In this document: piece by piece, positions 1 through 7,677 of the stretch
How positions within the stretch are numbered: the first letter of the stretch is position 1
How the letters are laid out: each line of letters begins with the position of its first letter
Assembly: GCA_934385475.1 (NCBI GenBank)
Contig: CAKRPS010000021.1
Location: forward strand, 1 to 43,361
Direction: 5' to 3'
DNA length: 43,361 nucleotides
Origin: an uncultured Lachnospiraceae bacterium
GTDB taxonomy: Bacteria; Bacillota; Clostridia; Lachnospirales; Lachnospiraceae
Notes under the pieces: model-generated
What the model was told of the DNA's origin: nothing
The model's input: the letters and a program-made list of their open reading frames with translations, nothing else
The model's database searches: none
Translations under genes and position numbers: made by a program

Positions 1-53
1 TTTGTCCTGTCTGTACTTTGTTCAAAAATAATCTTGGTGTTCGTGTATTCCAT
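1..53 (-). CDS. 5' end of an unidentified protein (partial)
   Basis: An ATG at 53 on the minus strand is preceded by a GGGGAG ribosome-binding site seven bases upstream. The frame is open to the window edge and encodes MEYTNTKIIFEQSTDRT. Only 17 residues are visible, so no family can be assigned. The upstream region has promoter-like and GAACA-type elements, which supports a real gene start. Confidence 0.5.
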   Translation of the reverse strand, partial: MEYTNTKIIFEQSTDRT

Positions 54-77
54 ATCGATCTCCCCTTATAGCTCGCA

Positions 78-122
78 GTACACGTATGTTCTATTTTATT
101 TTAGCATGTGTTCTTTTTATTT
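78..122 (-). promoter_or_regulatory. Candidate extended -10 promoter with two GAACA half-sites
   Basis: On the minus strand TGCTAAAAT matches an extended -10. It is flanked by AGAACACATGC upstream and AGAACATACGTGTAC downstream. GAACATACGTGT resembles the Gram-positive LexA box (GAAC-N4-GTTC) but is imperfect in the second half. This would be the promoter of the partial gene starting at 53. SOS control is a guess; no clear -35 is visible. Confidence 0.3.
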
Positions 123-130
123 TCTACCCT

Positions 131-460
131 CTACATGCGAAACATGTCCCATGGATATTTCTCTCCGAGTCCCATATTGATCAATTCTCCCATCTGCTCA
201 TCCAGATCATCCGTAGGGTGATAAAATCTGAGCATATGATGCAGGCGCCTTAGCCTTTCATCCTCCAGCTCTTTGTCCTCCAGCTCCTCCATCACCTTCT
301 GATGCAAATCCTTCATATTCTCGTAATCTCCCGGAAACAGAATACCTGTCTGATTTACGATCAGCCCAAGCGCATAGGCAAGCTCATAATTTCCCGTTAT
401 CACGCTGGTATCATTTTTACATTTGATGATGACTGCCTGTCTGGCAAGTGACGGAACCAT
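131..460 (-). CDS. Small hypothetical cytoplasmic protein (109 aa)
   Basis: I do not recognise a family. From the chosen start (MVPSLARQAV) the protein is about 109 residues, soluble, with an acidic/charged middle (MEELEDKELEDERLRRLHHM) that is probably helical. The same frame is open 25 codons further upstream to an ATG at 535. That part is made of two dispersed repeat modules (MATRK..., ...AKACAEMEII), so I place the start at 460, where GGAG lies six bases upstream. This is the same position the ribosome-binding site has in the repeat copy before spoIIE. It lies downstream of tRNA-Gly and its terminator, so it may be expressed by read-through or from a promoter in the repeat. Confidence 0.6.
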   Translation of the reverse strand: MVPSLARQAVIIKCKNDTSVITGNYELAYALGLIVNQTGILFPGDYENMKDLHQKVMEELEDKELEDERLRRLHHMLRFYHPTDDLDEQMGELINMGLGEKYPWDMFRM

Positions 461-471
461 AATAATCTCCA

Positions 472-492
472 TTTCTGCGCACGCTTTTGCGC
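472..492 (-). repeat. Module B partial copy (3' end of the element)
   Basis: On the minus strand GCGCAAAAGCGTGCGCAGAAA, followed by TGGAGATTATTATG. It matches the last part of the 58-bp element before spoIIE (26756-26813), one base shorter in the A-run. The element runs straight into the GGAG ribosome-binding site and ATG of the hypothetical gene. GCGC/GCGC arms can form a small hairpin. Confidence 0.6.
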
Positions 493-520
493 TTGTCTCT
501 CTCTTTTTGGGTTCTGCGAT

Positions 521-539
521 TTTCCTCGTCGCCATAACA
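521..539 (-). repeat. Module A copy 1 (TGTTATGGCGACGAGGAAA)
   Basis: Exact 19-base match to the copies at 5707-5725 and 5797-5815 and one mismatch to 8789-8807. It directly follows the T-tract of the terminator at 545-563 and precedes module B. It would encode MATRK, but no ribosome-binding site precedes that ATG. Confidence 0.75.
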
Positions 540-563
540 AAAAATCCCGAAATCTTTTCGGGA
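537..563 (-). terminator. Intrinsic terminator downstream of tRNA-Gly
   Basis: Minus-strand hairpin TCCCGAAA-AGA-TTTCGGGA (8-bp perfect stem, 3-base loop) followed by six T. It ends the tRNA-Gly transcript, and module A starts inside the T-tract. Confidence 0.8.
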
Positions 564-598
564 CGACCATCACAAACCGTTTCTCATTGCATGCAAAA

Positions 599-669
599 AG
601 CGGGTGATGGGAATCGAACCCACGTATCCAGCTTGGAAGGCTGGTGTTCTACCATTGAACTACACCCGC
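599..669 (-). tRNA. tRNA-Gly (anticodon TCC)
   Basis: The minus strand folds as a cloverleaf. The acceptor arm GCGGGTG pairs with CACCCGC, the D-arm contains AGTTCAATGGTAGAAC, and the anticodon arm is CCAGC-CTTCCAA-GCTGG (anticodon TCC). The T-arm is GTGGG-TTCGATT-CCCAT. The discriminator base is T and no CCA is encoded, so the CCA-adding enzyme (encoded at 32629-33969) must complete the 3' end. Preceded by a strong promoter at 701-729. Confidence 0.95.
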
Positions 670-700
670 ATGAAAAATTATTATTTTTTGGAACTGTTAA

Positions 701-729
701 AAGATATCATGAATTTAAATAAATGTCAA
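701..729 (-). promoter_or_regulatory. Promoter of tRNA-Gly
   Basis: Minus strand TTGACA, 17-base spacer, TATCTT, about 30 bp upstream of the tRNA 5' end. It is divergent from the ptsI promoter at 758-786. Confidence 0.7.
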
Positions 730-757
730 GGGATTTTCTGCAAAACTTCTTTTTCCG

Positions 758-786
758 TTGAAAATACTTTCTATAGATATTAAGAT
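758..786 (+). promoter_or_regulatory. Promoter of ptsI
   Basis: TTGAAA, 17-base spacer, TAAGAT on the plus strand, about 125 bp upstream of the ptsI start. The leader between them contains a small GCCTT-GTA-AAGGC hairpin but no recognisable riboswitch. Confidence 0.6.
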
Positions 787-909
787 ATAAGTAACCACAT
801 GAGCTGACAAAAAGCAAACTCATTGTCTAAATAAGCCTTGTAAAGGCAATTTGCGAATGGGGTTCTGAATAGTTAAGAATCACTCAAGAACTAACAGGAG
901 AAGATATTC

Positions 910-2523
910 ATGCAGATTATCACAGGTCAGTCCATTTCATCCGAGATTGCTATCGGGATCATCCGATTTTACCGTCATAAAAAAAATATCATCCAGGCGG
1001 CCGTGACCGACAATCCTGAGGCCGAGCTGTCCCGCTATCAGGTAGCCTACCAGACTTCTATGGAACAACTGCTGCACCTGTATCAGAAAACCCGTGCACA
1101 GGTGGGCTCCAAAGAAGCGGAAATCTTTGAAATGCACCGCATGCTTCTCTCTGACAGACAATTTCATCAGGCAATCATCAGTTCTATTCTGGAAAAGCAC
1201 AAAACCGCCGAGTACGCCATTTACAGTGTCGGCGAAGAACTGTGGGAGCGTTTTCAGAATATGGATGACCCCTATCTGCAAGCCCGCGGAGCAGACATTC
1301 AGGATGTCGCCAACCGGCTTCTGTTCGTGCTCTCCGGCAAGAAAGAAAGTTCTCTTGATACCTCAGACCCCTTTATTCTGATGGCAGAGGATCTGTCTCC
1401 AAGTGAGACCGTACAGATAAGGACCGACAGACTGCTTGGTTTTATCACCCGGCAGGGAAGTCCCTACAGCCACACGGCAATCCTCGCCAAGACCATGAAT
1501 GTCCCTGCCCTGATGCACATTGCCATTGATGAAGCCTGGGATGGACACCTTGCCATTCTGGATGGTGCAAAGCAGTGCGTTTATCTGGACCCGGAGCCGG
1601 AACTTGTCGAGAAATACCGGGCACTTCAGGAGTCCAGAAAACAGGAACGTCAGCAGCTTCTTACCCTGAAAGGTCTGCCCTCAGTCACTTCAGGCGGTCA
1701 GAGGGTAAAGCTTTATGCCAATGTAAACGCCCCTTCTGATGTTACTTCCGCGATTGCCCAGGATGCAGAGGGAATTGGTCTGTTCCGCTCAGAATTTCTT
1801 TATCTGAACACGCAGGAATATCCGGACGAGGAAAGACAATATCAGATTTACCGTCGTGTTCTGGAACAGATGCAGGGCCGTCCCGTCACAATCCGTACCC
1901 TGGACCTTGGCGCAGACAAAAAAAGTCCCTATCTGGCTCTGGAGCCGGAAGAAAATCCTGCTCTCGGTTACCGTGCTATCCGGATCTGTCTGACCCAGCC
2001 GGAAATTTTCCGTGTGCAGCTGCGCGCTCTTCTCCGTGCCTCCTACCATGGACAGCTCCATATTCTGTTTCCGATGATAACCTCTCTGTGGGAAATACAG
2101 AAGATCAAAGAATTGCTTGAGGAATGCAAAAAAGAACTTGCCACAGAAAACATTCCCTGTGGCAAGCCGATACTTGGTATTATGATTGAAACGCCTGCCG
2201 CCGTGATGGTCGCTCCTGAACTGGCTAAAGAGGTCTCCTTCTTCAGCATCGGAACCAACGATCTGGCACAGTACACTTTGGCCCTTGACCGCAACAACGC
2301 AAGACTTCATCCCTTCTACGACGCGCATCACCCGGCCCTGCTCCGTATGCTTCACATGACCGTACAGGCAGCCCAAAGGGAAAATATCCCTGTCTGCGTC
2401 TGTGGGGAAGCCGCATCTGATCCGTCTCTGACCAGAATATTTCTCGAGGAAGGAATTCAGACCCTCAGTGTAACACCGGGCGCTATCCTTCCCCTTCGAA
2501 AGTACATCCGGGAATCACTGTGA
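910..2523 (+). CDS. ptsI: Phosphoenolpyruvate-protein phosphotransferase (PTS enzyme I)
   Basis: Cytoplasmic enzyme I of the sugar phosphotransferase system: it takes phosphate from PEP onto its own histidine and passes it to HPr. 537 aa, slightly shorter than the usual ~570. The N-terminal half carries the phospho-histidine segment GSPYSHTAILAK (His188). The C-terminal TIM-barrel PEP-binding half shows GIGLFRSEFLY, FPMI, GIMIETPAAV, FSIGTNDLAQYTLA and the active-site cysteine region VCVCGEAASDP. Start ATG is preceded by AGGAG. ptsH is not adjacent, so the partner HPr must lie elsewhere. The stop overlaps by 9 bp the stop of the convergent gene at 2515-2997. Confidence 0.95.
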   Translation: MQIITGQSISSEIAIGIIRFYRHKKNIIQAAVTDNPEAELSRYQVAYQTSMEQLLHLYQKTRAQVGSKEAEIFEMHRMLLSDRQFHQAIISSILEKHKTAEYAIYSVGEELWERFQNMDDPYLQARGADIQDVANRLLFVLSGKKESSLDTSDPFILMAEDLSPSETVQIRTDRLLGFITRQGSPYSHTAILAKTMNVPALMHIAIDEAWDGHLAILDGAKQCVYLDPEPELVEKYRALQESRKQERQQLLTLKGLPSVTSGGQRVKLYANVNAPSDVTSAIAQDAEGIGLFRSEFLYLNTQEYPDEERQYQIYRRVLEQMQGRPVTIRTLDLGADKKSPYLALEPEENPALGYRAIRICLTQPEIFRVQLRALLRASYHGQLHILFPMITSLWEIQKIKELLEECKKELATENIPCGKPILGIMIETPAAVMVAPELAKEVSFFSIGTNDLAQYTLALDRNNARLHPFYDAHHPALLRMLHMTVQAAQRENIPVCVCGEAASDPSLTRIFLEEGIQTLSVTPGAILPLRKYIRESL

Positions 2524-2997
2524 TGCCCCATACTTTCGGTACAGTTCTTCCAACTGCTCACGATCCTGCGCAGAGACATTGTTTTGCAGATATTCTTCCA
2601 CTTCTGCCATAGACTCCTGGTTGATGCCATCTCCCACAATTTCCATACAGTCAGAGATGGTATCGCCGTCTGCATATTTCCCGATAATTTCCTGTGCCTT
2701 TTCCTTATCCTCTTCATCCATATTCTGAATGACTTCTTTGGCTTTTGCGGCGGCATCCGGATCACCGGAGCTCTCCAGCGCCTTCTCTACAGCCTGCTCC
2801 ATGACCTTCTCTGTCACCTTTTCCGTCACCTTGTCTGTCACAGCCTGCGGAAGAATGGAACCTGATCTTTCAAACAAAGTTCCCTTCACAAGCCCCACCA
2901 GAACGAAAAGACAGCACACGATGAGCAGACACAGGAAAAAGATTTTTCCCATGCCTCTCTTTTTCTTCCTTGTCCTCTGCCTACGCCTTCTGCTCAT
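2515..2997 (-). CDS. Hypothetical membrane-anchored protein (160 aa)
   Basis: No family recognised. The N-terminus is very basic (MSRRRRQRTRKKKRG), followed by one hydrophobic segment (about residues 18-40), so it is probably a type II membrane anchor. The outside part is acidic and helix-prone: repeated VTEKV-type heptads (about 55-75), then a stretch rich in E/D/K/A to the C-terminus. It lies 12 bp downstream of ackA and likely shares the proS-ackA transcript. Its 3' end overlaps convergent ptsI, leaving no room for a terminator between them. Confidence 0.7.
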   Translation of the reverse strand: MSRRRRQRTRKKKRGMGKIFFLCLLIVCCLFVLVGLVKGTLFERSGSILPQAVTDKVTEKVTEKVMEQAVEKALESSGDPDAAAKAKEVIQNMDEEDKEKAQEIIGKYADGDTISDCMEIVGDGINQESMAEVEEYLQNNVSAQDREQLEELYRKYGASQ

Positions 2998-3009
2998 ACG
3001 ATTTCCCTT

Positions 3010-4212
3010 CTATTTTGCCTGCACCAGTGCTACCGTCTGTCTCGCAATGGCAAGCTCCTCATTGGTCGGAATCACCATCGTCGTAACCTTGTCACCCTCG
3101 GCGGAAAGAATAACCTCCTCGCCACGGATTTTGTTTCTCTCAGGATCAATGCCCGTTCCCAGAAAGCCGATGTACTGGCCAATCAGAGCACGTACCTCCG
3201 CATTGTTCTCTCCGGCACCTGCGGTAAAGACGATCACATCTACCCCATTCATAGCCGCTGCATACGCTCCAATGTATTTTCCTACGCGGTAAGCATACGC
3301 CTCCAGTGCCGTCTTCGCTGTCTCATTTCCTTCTGCTGCAGCTCCGGCCAAGTCTCTGAAATCACTTGACAATCCACCGGACAGTCCCAGTACACCTGAC
3401 TTCTTATTGCAGATATTGATGATCTCCTCAGCGCTGACACCTTCCTTTTCTGCAAGAAAAGTGATGATCGCAGGATCAAGATCACCCGAACGAGTTCCCA
3501 TGATCAGTCCCTCAAGAGGGGTAAGTCCCATTGATGTGTCCACAGACTCTCCATATTTTACAGCCGACACCGAAGCGCCGTTGCCAAGATGGCAGACAAT
3601 GATCTTCAGCTCCTTGATATCTTTTCCCAGAATCTCAGCGGCACGTTTCGATACAAAATCATGGCTCGTTCCATGGAATCCATACCGTCTTACCTTATAA
3701 TTCTCATAGTAGGACAGCGGCAATCCGTACAGATAAGCCTTCTTCGGCATGGTCTGATGGAATGCGGTGTCAAAAACACCGACCATCGGGACATTCGGCA
3801 TGATCGCCTTACAGGAACGGATTCCGATCAGATTCGCCGGGTTGTGAAGAGGTGCAAGGTCGTTGCACTCCTCTATTGCTTCCATGACCGCATCATCCAG
3901 GATCACGGAGGAAGCAAACTTCTCTCCACCGTGTACAATTCTGTGTCCAACCGCATCAATCTCTTCAAGCGACTGGATCACACCGCATTCCTGATCTGTC
4001 AGCTTCTCGATCACAAGTCTGACTGCCACCGTATGATCCGGCATCGCTACCTCAGTTTTTACCTTGCTCTCCCCTGCTCTCTGATGAGTGATCGCACTTC
4101 CATCGATTCCGATACGTTCACACAGTCCTTTTGCCAAAACCTCTTCCGAATCACTGTCAATCAACTGGTATTTCAGAGAAGAGGACCCACAATTTATTAC
4201 TAATACCTTCAT
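3010..4212 (-). CDS. ackA: Acetate kinase
   Basis: Converts acetyl phosphate and ADP to acetate and ATP, the last step of acetate fermentation. 400 aa, normal length. Motifs of the acetokinase family: [11 protein letters not shown] (Asn7) at the N-terminus, [11 protein letters not shown] (Arg91), [26 protein letters not shown] and [12 protein letters not shown] has an AAGGAAGG ribosome-binding site. It lies 24 bp downstream of proS, so it is probably co-transcribed from the T-box-controlled promoter. The usual partner pta is not next to it here. Confidence 0.96.
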   Translation of the reverse strand: MKVLVINCGSSSLKYQLIDSDSEEVLAKGLCERIGIDGSAITHQRAGESKVKTEVAMPDHTVAVRLVIEKLTDQECGVIQSLEEIDAVGHRIVHGGEKFASSVILDDAVMEAIEECNDLAPLHNPANLIGIRSCKAIMPNVPMVGVFDTAFHQTMPKKAYLYGLPLSYYENYKVRRYGFHGTSHDFVSKRAAEILGKDIKELKIIVCHLGNGASVSAVKYGESVDTSMGLTPLEGLIMGTRSGDLDPAIITFLAEKEGVSAEEIINICNKKSGVLGLSGGLSSDFRDLAGAAAEGNETAKTALEAYAYRVGKYIGAYAAAMNGVDVIVFTAGAGENNAEVRALIGQYIGFLGTGIDPERNKIRGEEVILSAEGDKVTTMVIPTNEELAIARQTVALVQAK

Positions 4213-4236
4213 AGTCTGTTCCTTCCTTAACCGATT

Positions 4237-5667
4237 TTAATATGCTCTGCCCCAGTAAACCATCTTCTTAGCCGGTTTTCCGCAGCATACACAGGTATCT
4301 GCCAGATTCTCCTGCTCAAACGGCATACAACGGCTGGTAACTGCCAGTTCCTCTTTGATCTGATCCTCACATGCCTGATCGCCGCACCACATTGCCTTCA
4401 CAAAGCCGGATTTCTCTGCAAAGATCTTGCGGAATTCATCCATATTCTTTGCAACATAGGTATGGGAATCTCTGTGTGCTCTTGCGCGCTCCAGCATCTC
4501 TACCTGAATCTTATCAAGGATTTCTCCTGCTTTTACTTCCAGTTCATCTAAAGAAACTTCGATTTTTTCTCTGGTATCACGACGGCAGATCACACACTTA
4601 TTTGCTTCGATATCCTTCGGGCCGATCTCCACACGGATCGGAATACCTCTCATCTCCTGCTCGGAGAACTTCCATCCGGGGCTCTTATCGGTATCGTCTA
4701 CCTTCACACGGAAGCCCTTCAGTCTCTCTTTCAATTCATAGGCTTTCTCAAGCACGCCTTCCTTCTTCTGCTGAATCGGAATAATATCAATCTGTACAGG
4801 CGCGATCTTAGGAGGAAGTACCAGACCGGAGTTATCTCCATGTACCATGATGACCGCACCGATCAGACGTGTGGTGGTTCCCCAGGATGTCTGATGTACA
4901 TATTTTAAGGTGTTGTCTTTGTCCGTAAACTGAATGCCAAATGCCTTTGCAAAGCCATCACCGAAGTTATGGCTTGTACCGGACTGCAGCGCTTTTCCGT
5001 CGTGCATCAGGGATTCGATAGTATAAGTTGCAACTGCACCTGCAAATTTCTCTTTATCTGTCTTACGTCCTTTGACAACCGGGATTGCCAGAACCTGCTC
5101 GCAGAAATCTGCATACACATTCAGCATCTGGATTGTTCTCTCCTCTGCCTCCTGCTCTGTCGCATGTGCTGTATGTCCCTCCTGCCATAAGAACTCACGG
5201 CTTCTCAGGAACGGTCTTGTCTCTTTCTCCCAACGGACTACGGAACACCACTGATTACATACCTGCGGAAGATCACGATAAGACTGAACTACATTCTTAT
5301 AATAATCACAGAACAATGTCTCTGAAGTAGGTCTGACACAAAGTCTCTCCTGCAATGGCTGTAACCCGCCATATGTTACCCATGCTACCTCAGGAGCAAA
5401 TCCTTCTACATGATCCTTTTCTTTATTTAAAAGGCTCTCCGGAATAAACATCGGCAGATATACGTTCTGCACTCCCGTCTCTTTAAATCTTGCATCCATC
5501 TGCTGCTGGATCAGTTCCCAGATTGCATAGCCTGCCGGTTTAAATACCATACAGCCCTTGACGCTGGTATAATCCAGAAGCTCTGCCTTTTTTACCACAT
5601 CCGTGTACCATTGTGCGAAATCCTCCTCCATGGAGGTAATCGCTTCTACCATTTTTTTGTCTGCCAT
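4237..5667 (-). CDS. proS: Prolyl-tRNA synthetase (archaeal/eukaryotic-like type)
   Basis: Charges tRNA-Pro with proline. 476 aa from ATG at 5667 ([17 protein letters not shown]), preceded by GGAGAGAG. Class II synthetase: motif 2 region [21 protein letters not shown] and motif 3 region near [14 protein letters not shown] [12 protein letters not shown], then an anticodon-binding domain and a C-terminal Cys-rich/Tyr-ending domain ([18 protein letters not shown]), all typical of the short ProRS type without an editing insert. The frame is open 70 codons further upstream through two copies of module A. That part is leader, not protein, because the T-box terminator ends just before it and only the ATG at 5667 has a good ribosome-binding site. 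Confidence 0.95.
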   Translation of the reverse strand: MADKKMVEAITSMEEDFAQWYTDVVKKAELLDYTSVKGCMVFKPAGYAIWELIQQQMDARFKETGVQNVYLPMFIPESLLNKEKDHVEGFAPEVAWVTYGGLQPLQERLCVRPTSETLFCDYYKNVVQSYRDLPQVCNQWCSVVRWEKETRPFLRSREFLWQEGHTAHATEQEAEERTIQMLNVYADFCEQVLAIPVVKGRKTDKEKFAGAVATYTIESLMHDGKALQSGTSHNFGDGFAKAFGIQFTDKDNTLKYVHQTSWGTTTRLIGAVIMVHGDNSGLVLPPKIAPVQIDIIPIQQKKEGVLEKAYELKERLKGFRVKVDDTDKSPGWKFSEQEMRGIPIRVEIGPKDIEANKCVICRRDTREKIEVSLDELEVKAGEILDKIQVEMLERARAHRDSHTYVAKNMDEFRKIFAEKSGFVKAMWCGDQACEDQIKEELAVTSRCMPFEQENLADTCVCCGKPAKKMVYWGRAY

Positions 5668-5688
5668 GTCTCTCTCCTTTTCTTGTTG

Positions 5689-5725
5689 CTGCACAAGTGC
5701 GTGCATTTTCCTCGTCGCCATAACA
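5689..5725 (-). repeat. Module A copy 2 with TGCAC hairpin
   Basis: Minus strand: TGTTATGGCGACGAGGAAA followed by ATGCACGCACTTGTGCAG. TGCAC/GTGCA can pair around a 6-base loop. Identical to copy 3 over 37 bases except one position, exactly 90 bp apart. It lies between the T-box terminator and the proS ribosome-binding site. Confidence 0.85.
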
Positions 5726-5778
5726 GAGACGAGATACGCTCTGCAAATCTCGCTCTGATTAGCGGTCGTCAAGTGCAC

Positions 5779-5815
5779 CTGCACAAGTGCGTGCACTTTC
5801 CTCGTCGCCATAACA
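5779..5815 (-). repeat. Module A copy 3 with TGCAC hairpin
   Basis: Same 37-base unit as at 5689-5725. Its first bases are the end of the T-box terminator U-tract (TTTTTTGTTATGGCG). Together with copy 2 it forms a 90-bp-period direct repeat within the proS leader. Confidence 0.85.
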
Positions 5816-6035
5816 AAAAACGCCGGATTCTGATCCACAAGGGACCGAAATCTCGGCGTTACCACCCTACTTAGCACTTGCGTGCTCTTCTTGTCCTACC
5901 GTTATCGCCGGTGCTACGCTGTGCTCCTCACACAGGACTCCGAGGCGGGTTCCGGATGCTCCCTGTAGAAATCTCTCACCACCGATTTCCTCTCTGAAAC
6001 ACTTCCCATCCGTACTGTTCTCTTCTACGTCATGT
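5816..6035 (-). promoter_or_regulatory. Proline T-box riboswitch controlling proS
   Basis: The leader shows the T-box sequence AGGGTGGTAACG (5857-5869) followed by GGTCCCTTG and a terminator. These are the antiterminator/terminator hallmarks of T-box RNAs that sense uncharged tRNA. A stem I region upstream carries GAA-CCC-G at about 5946-5952; CCC is a proline codon in the position expected for the specifier. Uncharged tRNA-Pro would allow read-through into proS, ackA and the 160-aa protein. Specifier assignment is by pattern, not by folding. Confidence 0.88.
5819..5860 (-). terminator. T-box terminator hairpin of proS leader
   Basis: Minus strand AACGCCGAGATT pairs with AATCCGGCGTT (11 bp, one bulged A), followed by TTTT. 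It includes half of the T-box bulge sequence, so pairing is mutually exclusive with the antiterminator. Confidence 0.85.
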
Positions 6036-6041
6036 ACTCTT

Positions 6042-6070
6042 ATTTTAGGAGGGGGACTTTGTTTTGTCAA
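6042..6070 (-). promoter_or_regulatory. Promoter of the T-box/proS transcript
   Basis: Perfect TTGACA, 17-base spacer, TAAAAT on the minus strand. It lies inside the last codons of the upstream membrane-protein gene, and the -10 overlaps its TAA stop. Confidence 0.8.
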
Positions 6071-7652
6071 CCCTCTGCCGCAGAATATACTCCCCCATTC
6101 CGAGCAGTAGAAAAATAAATGGTGTACACAGAATCTGCTGATAGCAGAAAAAATTATATGCCATGTAGGACACCCCCGCTGCGGCAATTCCAATCAAAAG
6201 GAAATTCTCTGTTTTTCTATGTATCGCTCTGTAAATCATAGACAGGAAAATGCCCATATAGGAGAGCAGTCCGAAAACACCTCCATTAATCAGCATCGTG
6301 AACCATTCATTGTGTCCATTGGTGAGCATTTTCTGCCCCCAGTACAGCACCAGCTCCCTTGGGTACTCTGCCAGCAGATAGCTGTAATAGCAGTCCGGCC
6401 CCACACCGAACAGCTTCTTTATAAACGGTTCCTGCCTGTAAACTCCTGCTGTAAACGTCCAGATCCTTCCTCTTCCGTTTCCCCACTCTTTATTCCAGTG
6501 CAGATACGGGATTTTATCCGGGATTGCCCTGAGTACAGAAGGCAGCACCCCTCTTGCATCCAGAACCAGCACCATGACCGCCAGAAAAATTCCAGCTCCT
6601 GCCACATACAGGCTCCATTTTACCACTTTAGAAAGTCCCTTTGCCGGATATGGCAGGCTTCTTTTTGCCCTGTAAATGCTTCCGGTCAAAAGCAAAATAC
6701 ACACCGCCAGAAATACCCATCCGATCCACGTCGCATTGACCTGCCGCGACACAAAGTCTGCCTCGAAATCCGGGTTCGGATACTTCTGCATCAGAAAATT
6801 CATCCCTTTTCCGGCAGCAAAAAACAGGCTTAACACGATCAAGTAACGCTGAAACGTAGTTCTCTCCCTGACCGCATCACTGAAAAATACCAGCATAAAT
6901 CCTGCCAGAGCGAAATATGCACTGTCGCTGTTCTGCGATACCAGTGTTGCCATTCCAAGAGTTGTAACCACACCGGAAAACAACCGGTTCCAGCGGTTCT
7001 TCGTGTACAAGAATAGCGCTATGCCAACCGGCAATACCACGATCAGAAAGCTTGCATACCACGTTGCCTGTCCCAACGTTGACAAAAACTGCGCTTTCTG
7101 CTCATTGCTCAGTCCATCGTAAAATCCAAGTGGATCTATCTGAATCCGGTGCAAAATTCCAAGTGTAAATACCACTGCCCCTACTGCCAGAAGTGTTCTC
7201 AGTATCAGCTCATAATATCTTCCAAACCGGGACATGAATAAATAGATCGCGACAAAGCTGAGCTGGGAAAAGAATCCCATATACCACCCGTCGCTTCCCC
7301 AGAACATATCCTCATAAAAGCCTCCGCACAGAACACTTGCCGCCATAAACATCAGATAAGCTGCAACCAGACAGTCTGTCATGGAAACAGACATTTCTTT
7401 TTTCAGGAACCGGCAGCCAACCAGATACAGTATCTCCAGTACCAGCAGAAACGGCAGTCCCAAAAGCATGATCGATCGATAGATTTCAAATTTGGCATCT
7501 CCGATCCGGTAATATCCATCCTGGACATATAGCGGCAGAACCACACATAAGACGATCATCGCGAATGCCACTGCGTATTCCAGCACAGAGTTCATAATCG
7601 GTGCCAGTCTGTTTTCTGTTTTCTTATTTATCCTGTTTACCTTACTGCTCAT
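6045..7652 (-). CDS. O-antigen ligase/polymerase-like membrane protein
   Basis: Polytopic membrane protein of about 535 aa with roughly 12 hydrophobic segments and a large extracytoplasmic loop (around GVGPDCYYSYLLAEYPRELV). This is the layout of the Wzy/WaaL (O-antigen ligase domain, PF04932) family, which joins or polymerises surface polysaccharides; the loop followed by NGHNEWFTMLINGG is the usual conserved region. The frame is open upstream to a TTG at 7688 and to ATGs at 7664 and 7661. I prefer ATG 7652 (MSSKVNRINKK) with GATGG upstream, but 7664 is possible. It overlaps or abuts the YtvI-like gene, suggesting translational coupling. Substrate unknown. Confidence 0.75.
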   Translation of the reverse strand: MSSKVNRINKKTENRLAPIMNSVLEYAVAFAMIVLCVVLPLYVQDGYYRIGDAKFEIYRSIMLLGLPFLLVLEILYLVGCRFLKKEMSVSMTDCLVAAYLMFMAASVLCGGFYEDMFWGSDGWYMGFFSQLSFVAIYLFMSRFGRYYELILRTLLAVGAVVFTLGILHRIQIDPLGFYDGLSNEQKAQFLSTLGQATWYASFLIVVLPVGIALFLYTKNRWNRLFSGVVTTLGMATLVSQNSDSAYFALAGFMLVFFSDAVRERTTFQRYLIVLSLFFAAGKGMNFLMQKYPNPDFEADFVSRQVNATWIGWVFLAVCILLLTGSIYRAKRSLPYPAKGLSKVVKWSLYVAGAGIFLAVMVLVLDARGVLPSVLRAIPDKIPYLHWNKEWGNGRGRIWTFTAGVYRQEPFIKKLFGVGPDCYYSYLLAEYPRELVLYWGQKMLTNGHNEWFTMLINGGVFGLLSYMGIFLSMIYRAIHRKTENFLLIGIAAAGVSYMAYNFFCYQQILCTPFIFLLLGMGEYILRQRVDKTKSPS

Positions 7653-7677
7653 ATGATCCATCATACCCGAACCACAT

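Noticed and set aside
5668..5877. 70-residue N-terminal extension of ProRS (two MATRK...HALVQ repeats)
   Set aside because: It lies in the leader after and partly inside the T-box terminator, lacks a ribosome-binding site and consists of DNA repeats shared with other loci.
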